From Dugong dugon (Eukaryota > Chordata > Mammalia > Sirenia > Dugongidae): DNA of 64,000 bases. The notes beneath the pieces were generated by a model. That model ran no database searches. It had not been told where the DNA came from and was given only the letters and a program-made list of their open reading frames with translations. The DNA is taken from the NCBI GenBank assembly GCA_030035585.1, contig CM057462.1:101329234-101393233 (forward strand). The letters run 5' to 3'. The number at the start of each line of letters is the position of its first letter. Within the stretch, counting starts at the first letter, position 1. The translations under genes and the position numbers were made by a program. Shown piece by piece: positions 12,310 through 24,575 of this stretch.

Positions 12310-12425
12310 GTCCATCTTTCTCATTAGAGTATAAATTCCATTAGGGCAGGATCCCTGGCTAGTTTTGCTATACATTGTATTCTGAGTGCATGGTAGAGTG
12401 CTGGGCACTTACTAAGTGAATACAT
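12310..12425 (+). repeat. L2 LINE 3' end
   Basis: 'ttagagtataaattccattagggcaggatccctggct' and 'gtagagtgctgggcacttactaagtgaa' match the sense L2 end. Confidence 0.75.
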
Positions 12426-12620
12426 TGTGTTTATGCACTTTCGTAAATCTTAGATTTTTCATCTGTGAAATGGGAAAAATGAAACCAATCTCAAAGTGTT
12501 GATGTAAGAATGTTTTTTAAAAAATACATAAAATGAAATGTCTATGTGTGTGTGTATATATATACATATATATATATCAAATGCAGTAGGCACTAGATAT
12601 ATGATAGGTATTATTATTGT
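12426..12620 (+). repeat. Degraded MIR with AT/GT simple repeat
   Basis: 'tcatctgtgaaatgggaaaaatg' is the MIR core in sense orientation. A tgtgtgtata/tatata tract lies at about 12545-12578, followed by 'aggcactagatatatg'. Confidence 0.6.
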
Positions 12621-13680
12621 TTAATGATACAGTCTGTTTCTTAGAAAGAACAGATACATTTCCTCTCAGAAGGCAGCAAAATATTAAATATTGAGCAGAC
12701 AGGAAATTATTTTTAAAGAAAAGATCTAAGCAAGTGACTGAAAAGATTATGGCATTATGATTTTAAGATGTGCCAAACTCTGTATCAATTACATGCACAT
12801 TATCAACCTCATCTAGGCTTTTCACAGATGTGCAGTGTAGATAAGAAAATAAATAAAAGTGAAAAAAAAAAAGAGGAGGAGAAAGAATTGCTTGAAACCA
12901 GAGAGAAATGAAAATTTATGTGAACATGCTGCTATAGCAACCTATTGGTTTACTGAGTTGCTTGGTACTTAAGGGCTTGCAAACAATATGATATCATTTA
13001 TTCCTAGGAGCAGACTGAAAAATATCATGCATCACTGTCTTAGCCCCAAGGGGTATCTATCTTTAGTTGTACATTTGAATAAATTAATGTTATTATAATA
13101 TATTAGAACACTTTAATGATTTTAGATTTTATTAAGCTATTTAAAATGTATGTCTTGTTTACTTTATCAATTTTAATGAAATTAATAATTTTAGACTAGA
13201 GATCTTTGGACTGCCTTCCTTGTGGCAGTTTGATTTGCACGGGGAAGATACTGCTTTTTAACCCTGTACCAAATAAACAAAGGCTACAGTGCAGGTGTCA
13301 GAGCTTCCCTGTCTGCAGTGAGTCCTGTATCCCTGGCAACCTGGCCTGTGACAGGATGTCTCCCTCTGCTCGAACTGCTTTTCTAATATCAATATGCCCA
13401 TGATTTTAATGTCAACTTTCATCCTACAATATACCAACACAACCATTTTGCAGAGAGACATTCCCTGAAATTAAAAAAAAAAAAAAAATCATGGAAAATC
13501 AGAATTAAACAGAAACCACCTTCCTTTCTCTAACATGCATTTTATGGGCTTACATTGGCCCCACCATCTAAGGCAACAAGATCCATTTGGGCTAACATTT
13601 TCTTATCAATCTGTAACTCTACTAAAACAAGAATGTCTTTTTTATAATTACTAAGTGGATGCAACTAATTCTTAAAATAG
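12621..13680. other. Unclassified intronic sequence
   Basis: No gene recognised. Two overlapping chance ORFs on opposite strands at 13206-13461 have no domain similarity I can see. An A-run lies at about 13472-13487. Confidence 0.45.
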
Positions 13681-13684
13681 AGTG

Positions 13685-14430
13685 TGTTATCCATGCTAAA
13701 CACCATGCTAAGTGCTGGGGACGCAATATTGAATGAGGCAAAATCCTTATTATTAGGTAAATTATAGTTTAGTAGGAGAATGGACAAGTAAAAGAAGTGG
13801 AATATAGTTTAATAAGTGCTTTGTGGCACATGTGGTTTGTGCTTAACTACTAAGCAAAATGTTGGTGGTTTGAACCCACCCAGCTGCACCATGGAAGAAA
13901 GGCCTGGTGATCTATAAAGATTAGAGCCAAGAAAAGACTATGGAGCAATTCTACTCTGTAACACATAGAGTTGCCATGAGTAGGAGTTGAGTCCATGGCA
14001 ATAGTTTTCATTTTTTTCCCCCCGATGGGGTGAGCATGTGGTATGCATTTGAAGAGTACAAAAGTCTCAGGGTTGATTTCCCGGCTAAGGTGGCATCTGA
14101 ACTGAGACTAAAGGACTAGTGGAAGGTAGCCAGGCAAGGGTGTGGAAGGATCTTACAAGCAAAGGAGCCAATATGAAGAGGTCTGAAAGACTGAGATCAT
14201 GTCACAGTTTGGGAACTAAAACATTTCAGGATGGCCATAGCCCTGATTATGAGAGGGTAGAATGATGAGATTCATAGCCAGAGAGGAATACAGGGCAAAC
14301 TATGAAGGCCTTCCATGCCATACTGTGGTGTTAGGACTTTGTTCTGGAGAAAATAAAGAACCACTTAAGGAGTCAAGCGTAAAGAAATATGATCATATAC
14401 TCATTTTGGAAAGACCACTATGAATTTTAA
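13685..14430 (-). repeat. L2 LINE fragment, split by an AfroSINE
   Basis: The left part, 'accatgctaagtgctggggacgcaatattgaatgag', and the right part, 'gtggcatctgaactgagac...caggcaagggtgtgg' on to 'ccttccatgccatactgtgg', are consecutive parts of antisense L2. The AfroSINE at 13825-14016 sits between them. Confidence 0.8.
13825..14016 (+). mobile_element. AfroSINE (long form) inside L2
   Basis: Sense copy: 'gttggtggtttgaaccca', 'gaagaaaggcctggtgatct' and the tail 'agttgccatgagtaggagttgag'. It interrupts an antisense L2. Confidence 0.88.
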
Positions 14431-15540
14431 GAACACACCAAATTCCAGATGTTTACTGGTGGACTCTGTATACACACAATGATAAAGAACAACGCTGAAG
14501 CCATGAAACATCATATGGTGGAAGTTGGAACTTATGCTGAGTGAATTCAGTCAGTCACAGAAGGATGAATACTGTATAAGACCAGTATTATAAGAACTCA
14601 GGAAAAGGGTTAAACACAGAAGAAAACATTCTTTGATGGTTACAGCGGTGGGCAAGGAGGGTGAGGGTTATTTACTAACTAGAGAGTAGATACGTATCAT
14701 CTTAGGCAAAGGGAAGGAGAGCACACAGTACAGGGGAAGTCAGTACAACTGGACTAAAACAAAGCTAAGAAGTTTCCTGAATACAATCAAATACTTTGAG
14801 AGACGGAGTAGCAGGGATAGGAATCTGGGGACCATGCTTTCAGGGGACATCTAGGTCAATTGGCATAACAAAGCTTATTAAGAAAATGTTCTGCATCCTA
14901 CTTTGGTGAGTGGCGTCTGGGGTCTTAAAAGGTTGCAAGCTGCCATCTAAGATGCATCAATTGGTCCCAACCACCTGGAGTAAAGGAGAATGAAGTTCAC
15001 CAAAGATACAAGGAAAGTATTAGCCCAAGAGACAGAAAGGGCCACATAAACCAGAGTATTAGCATGGTGGTCCTTGTTTGGCCTAACTCAAACTCAACAT
15101 TATCCCTTCAAAACCTCTTTTTCTGTGATGTACATAATTTCAAATTTTCAAGGAATCCAGACTTTCTGGAGCCACTGAAGTCAGATGACCCCCTGAAACT
15201 ATGACCCTGAGGAAATCTTTAAACCTTAAACCGAAACTATCCCTTGAAGTTATCTTTGAACCAAATAATAGTTTATCCTTATTAGAAAAAAATATTTGCA
15301 TTAAGCATTATACTCTTTTAAAGAATTATCTATATGCGATCAAACTGACAATAGCAACTTGAAGGATAGACGAGAAGCTTGGGGGACACTGAGCTTGTGT
15401 TAATGATAGTGAAATAATTTGCAAAAGTTCTCAAGAAAAGTGGCACAACTTGAAGAATGTAACCAATGCCACTGAATTGTAAATGTAGCCACTGTTTAAG
15501 TGGCGTATGTTTTGTTGTGTATATTTTCACACATGTGCAT
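14431..15540 (+). mobile_element. L1 LINE, ORF2 end plus long 3'-UTR, lineage A
   Basis: The left end carries the mammalian L1 terminal-ORF2 pattern: 'aatgataaagaacaacgctgaagccatgaaac', then 'gctgagtgaattcagtcagtcacagaagga' and 'taagaactcaggaaaagg'. About 900 bp of 3'UTR follow, to 'gttgtgtatattttcac'. The end then grades into a CA/GC-rich simple tract. 5'-truncated and not coding. The 3'UTR does not resemble primate L1, which fits an afrotherian lineage. Confidence 0.82.
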
Positions 15541-15739
15541 GCACACATGGGCGCGCACACACACACATAAAACTTCTTTTTCTGTGTTCCCTCCCTCAGC
15601 TAATGGCTTCATCAGTCATCTAGTTATCCAGATAGAAAACTTGGAATTATCTTCAACTTGTTCTTTTCTTGTACCTAATAAGTCATTGAAATATACAAAC
15701 CTACATTTCTCTCTCTACTTTTTAACTGCACAGCAAATT

Positions 15740-15894
15740 CTCTGGTTAAGTCATATTTCTCATCTTTCCCATCCATTCCTCCCAGATCCCAGAAGCATTT
15801 TCTTAAGATAAGAATTGACTCACTTCACATTTGTTGAAAAGTTCTCCAATGGCTTACCCATGCCTATGAAATCAGGTCCAAATGTCTTACCATG
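15740..15894 (+). repeat. L2 LINE, left part
   Basis: 'agttctccaatggcttacccatgcctatgaaatcaggtcc' is L2, sense. The element continues at 16403 after the solo LTR. Confidence 0.78.
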
Positions 15895-16397
15895 TGTTAT
15901 GGATTGAATTGTGTCCCCCAAAAATGTGCATCAATTTGGCTAGGCCATGATTCTCAGTATTGTGTGATTGTTTACCATTTTGTGATCTGACACGATTATC
16001 CTATGCGTTGTAAATCCTAACCTCTATGATGTGAATGAGGCAGGATTACAGGCAGTTATGTTAATGAGGCAGGAGTCAATCTACAGGGTTAGGATGTATA
16101 AAGAGTCAATTTCTTTTGAGATATAAAAGAAGCAATCGAGCAGAGAGAAAGAAAGAAGAGCCGGGAGCTGAGTGCGTCCTTTAGACCTGGGGTCCTGTGC
16201 TGAGAAGCTCCAGGGGAAGACTGATGACAAGGAACTTCCCCCAGAGCAGACAGAGAGAGAAAGAAAAAGGCTTCCCCCGGAGCTGGTGACCTGAATTCGG
16301 ACTTGCAGCCTCCCAGACTGTGAGAGAATAAATTTCTCTTTGTTAAAGCCATTCACCTGAGGTATTTCTGTTATTGCAGCACTAGATAACTACGACA
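15895..16397 (+). mobile_element. Solo MaLR-type LTR with near-perfect 5-bp TSD
   Basis: A 503-bp LTR starting tgttatggattg and ending ctacgaca (TG...CA). It has a TATA-like 'gatataaaag' at about 16120 and a polyadenylation signal 'gaataaat' near 16326. The flanks are ccatg (15890-15894) and tcatg (16398-16402), a 5-bp duplication with one change. It belongs to the same family as the LTRs at 26271-26791 and 57780-58305. No internal region remains. The overlapping ORFs here are not genes. Confidence 0.88.
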
Positions 16398-16402
16398 TCA
16401 TG

Positions 16403-17160
16403 GCATTTTAGAAATGCCTTAAGATGCCTTTCCAGCTCTACCTCTTACCACACCTGGTTTCACTTTCTGCAATCCAAGGCATATGAAACTCTCCACACAA
16501 TGTTTACACACCACTGACCATGTTCTTTTCATGCCCGTGATTATCCTCGAGTCCTTGTAGTACTTTAAAATGCTGCTCATCATTTGGTGCCCAGCCCCAA
16601 AACCACCTCCCCCACCCCCACCCAAAGCTTTTCTTATTCCTCAGATTTGAGTCGAATAGACTCTTCCTGTGTACTTTCATAGGACTCAATTTAGTGTTCC
16701 CTTGGGGTTTCCTTACCTAGTCTTATTTCATTTTGGTGATTTTTATGACAGGTTCTAAACTCTAAGTCAAGGTATAAAAACTGGAGTAGGCCTACTGTCA
16801 GCTTTGTTTGACTGGCCCCAAGTTTCAAATATACTAATATGCAATTATGTTTTAAATAAGCATGTGCTCCCCAGTTTCCAGTTATCTGAAATGCTCCCAC
16901 TCATTTCACACATACACTCTTTACCTCTCTGGCCTCAGAAGACAGAGTTATCACAGGAGTGATGAGACACTGGTTTTTAAAAAGAGTAACAAATCATCAC
17001 AATAATTAATAAAATACCTTAGTGGTAGACATTTAAGATAACATTAGAAATGCAAATTCTTTCAGTGCAGGAACTTATTTCCTTTTCAATTTTTTTTCTT
17101 TCAAATTATCTCACAGATGATAGGTACTCGATGCACATTTTTTTTTTTTTTGAATGAAGA
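16403..17160 (+). repeat. L2 LINE, right part (degraded) to 3' end
   Basis: 'tgcctttccagctctacctcttaccacacc' continues the L2 broken at 15894. The weak 3' end 'gtgcaggaacttatttcc... gataggtactcgatgcac' lies at 17060-17145. The middle part is too diverged to assign base by base. Confidence 0.6.
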
Positions 17161-17220
17161 GGTAAAATGTTCAGCAAGGAAAATTATTTTTAAACTGGGT
17201 CAGCTATAGGGCTATTTCCA

Positions 17221-17252
17221 CTACTCTCCTAATGAACTACTCTCCTAATGAA
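17221..17252 (+). repeat. 16-bp perfect tandem duplication
   Basis: ctactctcctaatgaa occurs twice in direct succession without a mismatch. Confidence 0.95.
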
Positions 17253-17550
17253 AACATGTAACTGCTTATTATTGTAAGAATTGTCTTCCAATTGAAAAGA
17301 TAAGAGAGAGAAAACATATTTCTCATCCCTTCTGAATAATCCAAGTTGTGGTGTAAAAAGTTAAGAGAGGAATACCTTGGCAGAGGGGTCAGAAAATTAA
17401 AATTAAAATTAAAATTCTACTTCCAGTTCTGTATTTGCCTTCAACAAGTCATTTTACTTTTCTGAGGTATAGTTCATTTTTCTTTTTCATGTCTAATTTA
17501 GTTAGGATTATGCAAAGAGTGTGTAAGATAGTACACAGTGAGTTATATCA
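17253..17550. other. Unclassified intronic sequence
   Basis: Contains a short (aaaatt)n tract at 17395-17417. Nothing else was recognised. Confidence 0.45.
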
Positions 17551-17551
17551 T

Positions 17552-17728
17552 AAAACCCAAACCCAAAACCAAACCCATTGTCGTCGAGTTGATTCTGACT
17601 TACAGCAACTGTACAGAACAGAATAGAACTGCCCCCATAGGGTTTCCAAGGAGAAGCTCGTGGATTTGAACTGCCAACCTTTTTTGGTTAGCAGCAGAGA
17701 ACTTAACCACTCCACTACCAGGGCTCTC
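17552..17728 (-). mobile_element. AfroSINE (short form)
   Basis: Antisense, near full length: tail 'aaaccaaacccattgtcgtcgag', head 'ccactaccagggctctc'. Confidence 0.93.
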
Positions 17729-17943
17729 ATATGCAGTGTTAAATGGCAAAGTCAGCACGTAGGGTAAAAGTTGCATGTCATCAAAATTGTCCTTGAAAAT
17801 TCCTTAAACTATGATACAACAGTCTCTAAAAGGGAATGCAGGTACCCCAAGGTGGTACTTCAGTAACAGAATGACCATTTATATTGCATTTTAATCTCAT
17901 ATTTTAAATATTATCTATTTCAGGTGAGATAATATATGCAATA

Positions 17944-18327
17944 AAGAAGACTGAAGAAGAATTGATGCCTTTGACTTTTGGTGTTGGTGAAGCATAGTGA
18001 ATATACCAGGGACAACCAGAAGAAAGAACAAATGTCTTGGAAGAAGTACAGCCAGAATGCTCATTAGAAGTGAGGATGGTGAGACTTCACCTCACATACT
18101 TCGGACATGTTATCAGGAGGAACCAATCCTGGAGAAGGACATCATGCTTGGTAAAGTAGTGGGTCAGCAAAAAAGAGGAAGACCCTCAATGAGATGGACT
18201 GACACAGTGGCTGCAACAATGGGCTCAAACATAGGGGATGGCAAGAGACAGGGCAGTGTTTCATTCTATTGAACACAGGTTCCCTATGAGTCAGAACTGA
18301 CTCAATGGCACCTAACAACAATAACTG
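17944..18327 (+). mobile_element. RTE (BovB-clade) LINE 3' end with perfect 9-bp TSD
   Basis: A 5'-truncated sense copy encoding the degraded C-terminus of RTE ORF2 (EKDIMLGKV...KRGRPSMRW, as in BovB). Its 3' end is 'ctatgagtcagaactgactcaatggcacctaacaacaata'. A perfect duplication, tatgcaata, lies at 17935-17943 and 18328-18336. It has stops and is not a gene. Confidence 0.92.
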
Positions 18328-18339
18328 TATGCAATATAC

Positions 18340-20155
18340 TAGTTCAGAAATGTATATACATAATTTACAAATAAATGTGTAGTTTTTGCTAAGTTTTTAA
18401 TTTTATACCTACAGATATATGTTTCAAAAATGTTGCTGACCACTACTTTACGTCACAATCCATGGTTGAGCACCAGATGAGAAGTTGGCTTTTGCTTTAG
18501 AGCCATGTTGTATCAAATACACATCGTTGACACTAGAATCTCACATAGAATGGAGAGATGTTCACACCAACTGAGGTAAATGCGAATAAAGACCAACCGA
18601 AGGAGCAATGCATGTGTTTCTGATACTTAAACACATTGAGTAGGGTAGCGAGCTGATATCATTTAAATTGTTACTATTACGATGTTTCTCTTTCTTTTTT
18701 CCTATCTCTTTCATTCAGCATCTCAAGCTTGAAGAGTTGAATTTATGTAAGTGAAATATTTTGCAAGACCACCATATGTGAAAATGCTTTGAATATAATG
18801 TGTTATGCAGTTGTAATGTATCCATAACTTTGACATAAATATACTGCATGAAAAACAGAAAAGAAAGGGGCTCATCGAAGATACAGAGAAGTATTTTAAC
18901 TCATTTTGCTGGCTTCCTTGAAAATAGAAGGAGGGGAGAAGACCACTTTCTCATATTCCTGCAACGAAGTGAATACTCAGATGAGATTTATAGCCTGCCT
19001 AGAAGGTCAGGTAGTAAATATCTAGTAGAGTGGGAAAGAGGAGAAGGAAAGTTCACTAAACTTCATTATGATTTCTCAAGTTCAGCTCACCTCTGTAAAG
19101 CCAAAAATGAAAAATCATTATTCTCTAGACTGAAAACCTAATATTAACCTGCCTAAAAAAGTCATAATTCGTCTGTGTAAAGTGAACATGGCATACTGTA
19201 CAGGGGTGATTTTAGACATTTTGCTATCCACTCAGTGGTACCTGTATAAATACTGTGCATATCAGTGCATGCATGTTTTGTGCACATACATAATTAATCC
19301 TTCAGAACATGGTAACACAGGATGGTCATCACATTTTATTTATAACACTTACGTAAACTAAATAATGAACAGGATTCTGAAATGAGAGGTTTGCTGAAAT
19401 GATATCTGTTGTAAAGAATGACAACATAAAAATGTACAGATTAAATTTGAAATATATTGCTTGAAAAGTCAAGATATGGGCTCTCAACATTAAATGTAAA
19501 AACTATACCTTTTAGGTGTACATTAATTTTTTTACTGGCATGTTGATAAATTTTAACATTTTACTATGTATTTGCTTTTCATTTACGGGGGTAATTTGTA
19601 TTTACCTCACTTGTGGCTTTTGCATCCCTATTTTAAATTATCATGGAGGATTAAGAAAGAAATACTCTAGTGATTAAAAATTTCCAAAAGTGTTGCTACA
19701 ATTGGCACCCTGCCTGAAAGTAGGCAAAGTGAATAAAATGCTATTTAAAAAGCCTGGAGCAGTTAAAATCATCAGCAGAAATCAGAGGGCATGTCTTTCC
19801 AGGCCTCAGGCTTGGATTTGAGGAAATCTAGAAAAACAGGAAGAATTTCAACCAGGCAAGCAAACAGCAAAATTTTGATCTAAGACAATATGGTAAGGTT
19901 GTCTTCAGAAAGTGATGCAAACCCTATGTTTTTTTTACAATATCTGTATAAATGTCAGTCTATTATAATTTATGTTTTTAGGCTTAATCCTAAGTGGATG
20001 CATTGTTTTCAAGCAATAAATTAGCTTAATTTAATTTAATCTAATGTCATCAAAAACCCCATTTGCTTAATAGTACTTTGTTCTAAAATTGTCCTTTCAT
20101 AGAGTCCAAGGAGTATCTTTCTTCTTAACAACCTTCTCTACTATCAAGAAAAAAA
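18340..20155. other. AT-rich intronic sequence without recognised repeats
   Basis: About 1.8 kb with no transposon I can name. A chance ORF at 18848-19141 has no recognisable domain. It is one of the larger repeat-poor blocks of the intron and a candidate for conserved non-coding sequence. Confidence 0.4.
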
Positions 20156-20157
20156 AG

Positions 20158-20294
20158 GCTACTAACCAAAAGGTCTGCAGTAAGAGTCCACCAGCCACTC
20201 CTTGGAAACCCTGTTGGGGGGAGTTCTACTCTGTCCTATAGGGTTGCTATGAGTTGGAATCGACTTGATGGCAATGGGTTTGGTTTTTTTTCGT
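20158..20294 (+). mobile_element. AfroSINE, 5'-truncated
   Basis: Sense copy starting within the tRNA-like head ('ctactaaccaaaaggtctgcag') and ending 'gcaatgggtttggtttttttt'. Box A is missing. Confidence 0.92.
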
Positions 20295-20299
20295 ACAGA

Positions 20300-21105
20300 A
20301 TTGAACTGCAAGCTCAGATTTCACAAACACTTAAATGCATATGGAGTAAAATTAAGTCTATAAGAACTGTTCCTGTCAAGTGTGCTGTTAGAGACTGTAG
20401 TGTTTGAAAAATCACCATCTTACTCCAAGGGGTAATACTTTAATAAAAAGTATATAACTTCAGGCACTTTCATGATGCTTATCTAAACAGTGGAATAAAC
20501 TAAAGGCCAAATGGATACTGTTTCTAATTTTAAAAAAAAAAAATTAGACCATACATAAAGGAGACAGTGTGATAGCCAGCTCAGAAGATGGCACCTGATA
20601 ATTCTTAACAACCCTATGAAGAGGGTTGCCCTGTGTAGACAATAACATATTGCAGAAATGACAGAGCATGATCTCTGAGACTAGGTCTTGCTCTTTCTGT
20701 CTTGCTCTTTCTTGGATCACTACCTCTCGCTGCCATGTCATAAGCTTACTCAAGCACCCCTATGGAGAGATCCACATGGCAATTAACTGAGGCCTCCTGC
20801 CAACAACTAGCACTAACTTGTTGAGTATGTGAGTAAGCCACCTTGGAAGTGGATCCTCCAGCCCTAGTCAGGATTATAGATGACCAGCATCAAATGACAT
20901 CTTGACTGCAATCTTATGACAGATCCTGACCTAGAATCACCCTGCTAAACTGCTCCTGGATTCCTAACACATAGAAACTGTTTGCAATAATAAGTGATTT
21001 AGGCTGCTAAATTTGGGGTTAGTTTGTTATCTAGCTGTAGATAACTGATAACGGTAATGTATACAAAGGAAAGAGCATGTAACATGTAACCTAGGAGCAG
21101 CTTAA
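20300..21105. other. Unclassified intronic sequence
   Basis: An A-run lies at 20531-20543. The 20560-21060 section could be a degraded LTR or DNA element, but I cannot name it. Confidence 0.4.
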
Positions 21106-21107
21106 AA

Positions 21108-21240
21108 TTAAATGCTTTCGACAGGTTCTTAAACATCTGTGAGTCTCAGTTTTGTTGTCAGTTATGAACAGTAAATGAGATAACAGAATTTAAAGCACCT
21201 GGAAAGCAGTTTATCCTCAATAAGTATTTATTTTTTTCTT
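21108..21240 (+). repeat. MIR SINE, 3' half
   Basis: 'gacaggttcttaaacatctgtgagtctcag' through 'gtaaatgagataacag' and 'cctggaaagcag... caataagtattta'. Confidence 0.75.
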
Positions 21241-21940
21241 TAAATGTACTTAGGTTTACAGGATTTCCTTGACGGTGATCATTTGAAGGTATTCATATTG
21301 GTTATTCCCAGTACTCAGAAATGGAGTTTACAGGATGCCAAAGAAACTAGAAGCAGAGATAAGACTGGGATGCTCAAGCTCTGCTTCTGTGTTTTGTTTG
21401 TGTTTATTTTTGTTTTGGTTGTAGCCTCTGTATGAAGATCTTGGTTTAAGGAAGCTGAATTTTTACAAACATTCCCTCAAGTACAAATGAATTGATTGTG
21501 TAAGTTATTTCTGAATATTTCTGTTAAGTACCAAGCATAAAAATCTCTAAGAAATAAAACTTCTCAGATCTTTCAAAACTCTAATCCATTCTGACAGGGT
21601 TTCCGATAGTTTTATGCTCCTGGTTAGGGACGTTGGTGGTCAAATAAGCAACCCCAAATCATGCTATACTTTTCTGCTCTGTGGGTCCACCTTGATTCTA
21701 TTACTTCTGTGTTCTTGGTTAAATAACTTGGGAAATTATAATTGTTTATTTGTATGTGCTGTCTCTCTCTCTCTTTTTTCAATCTGTAATTGACCTGACA
21801 TGATTTTACTGAGATATTTATCCTTGGCATTTTACACTGATATTTAAAATTATGTTTTATAGATTCTAAAGGTCCTTGACCTATATTAGGTCCCATAATG
21901 TAGGACTCAATCCATGGACTCTGCAAGGAGATCTGAAGAC
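21241..21940. other. Unclassified intronic sequence
   Basis: No gene or repeat recognised. A short CT run lies at 21763-21776. Confidence 0.4.
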
Positions 21941-21944
21941 TTGC

Positions 21945-22125
21945 TGGGTTTAAATTCTAGCTCTACCACTGATTGTGTAAACTTGGACAAAATGCTTAAA
22001 CACTCTGTGCCTTGGCTTCCCCAAGCACCAATCTGTCTAACTGGTTTGTTATGAGAATAAAATCAAATAATATTAAATAAGAACTTAGAACGTTGCCTGT
22101 CAAATAGCAAGTGCTGTTAAACAGA
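21945..22125 (+). repeat. MIR SINE
   Basis: 'gggtttaaattctagctctaccactgattgtgtaaacttgg' followed by 'tgttatgagaataaaatcaaat' and 'gcaagtgctgttaa'. Confidence 0.88.
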
Positions 22126-22429
22126 TATTTTGATGAAGTAAGCATTTGAATGTCCTGGTCCCTGAAGCTAGCAGGGTATATCCACTTTATGAGTATAATA
22201 AGCACCATTCAGCAATCAGAATCCTCCTATCCCTTACTCTCTGCATATAATCAACTTTGCTTTACTATAGCTTTGAGGGGAAATTATATATTCCAGTAGT
22301 GTTTAAGAATTTGGGAATTGCCCAAATATAACGCTAACAGATGATAAATGTATGCTTTCCTCTGAAATGAAAATGCCTTTGCCTTTCACAAGTGCATTTG
22401 ATTTTCGTAACCCTTTGATTTTTCCCTAG

Positions 22430-22430
<1 letters not shown>

Positions 22431-22474
<44 letters not shown>
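22431..22474 (+). repeat. (TG)n microsatellite
   Basis: About 22 uninterrupted TG units followed by tacgcgcacatacgtg. Z-DNA-prone alternating sequence. Confidence 0.97.
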
Positions 22475-22478
<4 letters not shown>

Positions 22479-22539
22479 CGCACATACGTGTGCATTGGGG
22501 GATTGGTTGGGGAGAATAAATCTACCTTTTCCTTTAGAG

Positions 22540-24560
22540 CAGTGGTTCTAAACCCCTTTGAAAATCTAAAAAAGCTGTAGCCCTTCTCCTCGTTTGGAGG
22601 AAAAAAAAAAATAAAACCTGAAGCTATGATTATGGGCACCAGTTGTCCCTTTGTTGTATTTGCTGTGGGCCAGGACATACAAGGATCATTATTGTACCCT
22701 TTTTTTTAACAATAGTTACTGAGTCCAGAAATAGGAAAGAGAGAGAGAAAGCAAATGAGAAAATCTGAAACATGACCTCACTAAAGATGTGACACAAAAT
22801 AGTCTTTAACAAAGGATTTCTCAACTAAACTACTAGGAATAGTTCTGTTTGTTCGTCTTTAAGAAAAGAACGGCACAGATTAAAAAGTGACTATGAAAGA
22901 CTACATGTAAAATTGTCTAAGTTAGTGGCATTTAGTTGGTGCTTTGTGGAAAATCAGGGTTATCTGGGGAATCCCTGATGTGGTGTCCTAATGTGAAGAG
23001 GGTTCTAACAGGTGGAATTAAGACTCCATTCATCCCACATCTACCAGAAAAGTGCCGTTTTCATAAAATTTACTTCTTGGGCTTCCAAATAAGAAGATAT
23101 TTGAACAAAAGGCTCCATAATTTACAAAGGATTGAGGACCACTTTTCTGCATGTTTGTTCATATAGACAATTACAAACAGAAAACTTGTCAACCTGGGTT
23201 ATCAGAATTTGAGAAAGGTTGTATTGGCAGCTATACAATCTCATAAGGGGGGACAGAGTGACTACAGACATTTATCTGATGCTCAGTGTACAAAAACTTG
23301 GGGGCTCCCATAAAGCCATAAACAGGCAAATTTAAAATAATAAAATTAAGTAAATTAAGTAAAAAGAAATATTGAACACCTCAAATTTTAGGAGAGGTTG
23401 CATATAAAATTGCTGCAGGAAAAGGTTTAGGTAAAACTGCAATCAGTTGTTAAGAACAAATGAGATAGTTACTGGAAAAGCTTTTCTTTTTTTTATTGCT
23501 AAGTACATCTTTCCCAAATCCTCTTTTTATTCCACTTTTAGAAATAAAGTATTCACTTATATCCCACCCATTTTCATCCACTGTGGCAATACAAAATTTT
23601 ATGTGATTTCACCAGCTTTCTGTTTAGACATTCAAATGAAATAAATGAAATGTAGTTATTATCCATGAACCAAGTAAGTAAGCCCCATGCATATATGTCG
23701 AAGAATATGAAGTTGCTAATATCTGGCTTTTTGACTTAGAAATGGCAATTTCATATGGATCAACCTAACATTTTCTTGAATATATCCCTCCTTAGTTTGA
23801 AGCAAAATATATGTAATGTATATAATACCCTATCCTCTGCATCACATTCTCCAGTTAACCCACAGGGGTCCCACATTTCTCTGATGGCTTGATAAAAGCA
23901 GCTGAAGAGGTTTGAATGAGCCTACTGGCTGAAAGTAAAGAGAAAGTAGTCAAGTCCTGTCTTCCTTCTTCAACAGCTCTTGCCAAGGGTTCTGGGGCTT
24001 CTCAAGAGTAACGATCACACAGAGCTGAATTTAGAGTAGCCCTAAAATTCCCTTGGTTAGTCCTTTAACAGCCCCTTTAGCGATAGAATATCTAAAACAA
24101 AGTGTCCTATAAAACAAAATTTGAAAATATCTTGCAGGAGAATAAGATGGGTGAAAGGGCTGAGGCTTAGCAAGGAAGGTAGGCAGAGACAGCAACTCCA
24201 AAATGACTGCTTTTGAAGTGCTCTCCTGGAAGCTGAGCCCAAGCCCTGTAAGAGCTGGTTTGCTTCCCAAATAAACGTGGTTGCCAGTAAAAGCGGATGT
24301 GTGCTGGTTCAGAGGAGAGGGGAAGGGATGAAGTGCATCGGTGATTTGGGAAATTTGCAGGCATTTCCGAGATCATATAAACCAAAGTGGACATTTCTCC
24401 TGGATGCTATTAGCTACTCATCCCTCCCACGTGGGCCCCTTCAGTTTGCCTGCCCACAAGGAGACTGCTGAGAATCACTCGAGCCAGTTAAAGAAATTGC
24501 TTAAAGTAAGTATCTGAAACACAAACACATTAGCTCAAAGTGCTTGAAACGCAGTAATAA
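22540..24560. other. Unclassified intronic sequence upstream of the second exon
   Basis: 'gcagtggttctaaac' at 22540 looks like the end of a hAT-type MER element. The rest shows no gene or repeat that I can name. Several chance ORFs at 24031-24471 overlap on both strands and have no domain. Confidence 0.4.
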
Positions 24561-24575
24561 TCGCAAAGCCCTTAC

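Larger units (their letters stand above)
5308..24575 (-). other. NEGR1: NEGR1 intron between the two Ig3 exons (19,268 bp)
   Basis: This intron runs from donor GTAAGG at 24575 to acceptor TCTTCTAG ending at 5308 on the minus strand. It splits the third Ig domain in phase 2. It contains L2, MIR, L1 and AfroSINE fragments, one solo MaLR-type LTR and one RTE 3' end, all listed separately. No further exon with coding homology was recognised inside it. Confidence 0.9.

Noticed and set aside
16081..16356. Two overlapping ORFs of 87-91 residues on the minus strand
   Set aside because: They lie wholly inside the solo LTR at 15895-16397 and are by-products of its sequence.
22334..22678. 114-residue minus-strand ORF with a His-Thr run
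   Set aside because: The His-Thr run is the translation of the (TG)n microsatellite.
24031..24471. Possible extra exon just downstream of the Ig3 exon
   Set aside because: Four chance ORFs on both strands overlap here, and none has IgLON similarity or fitting splice phase.
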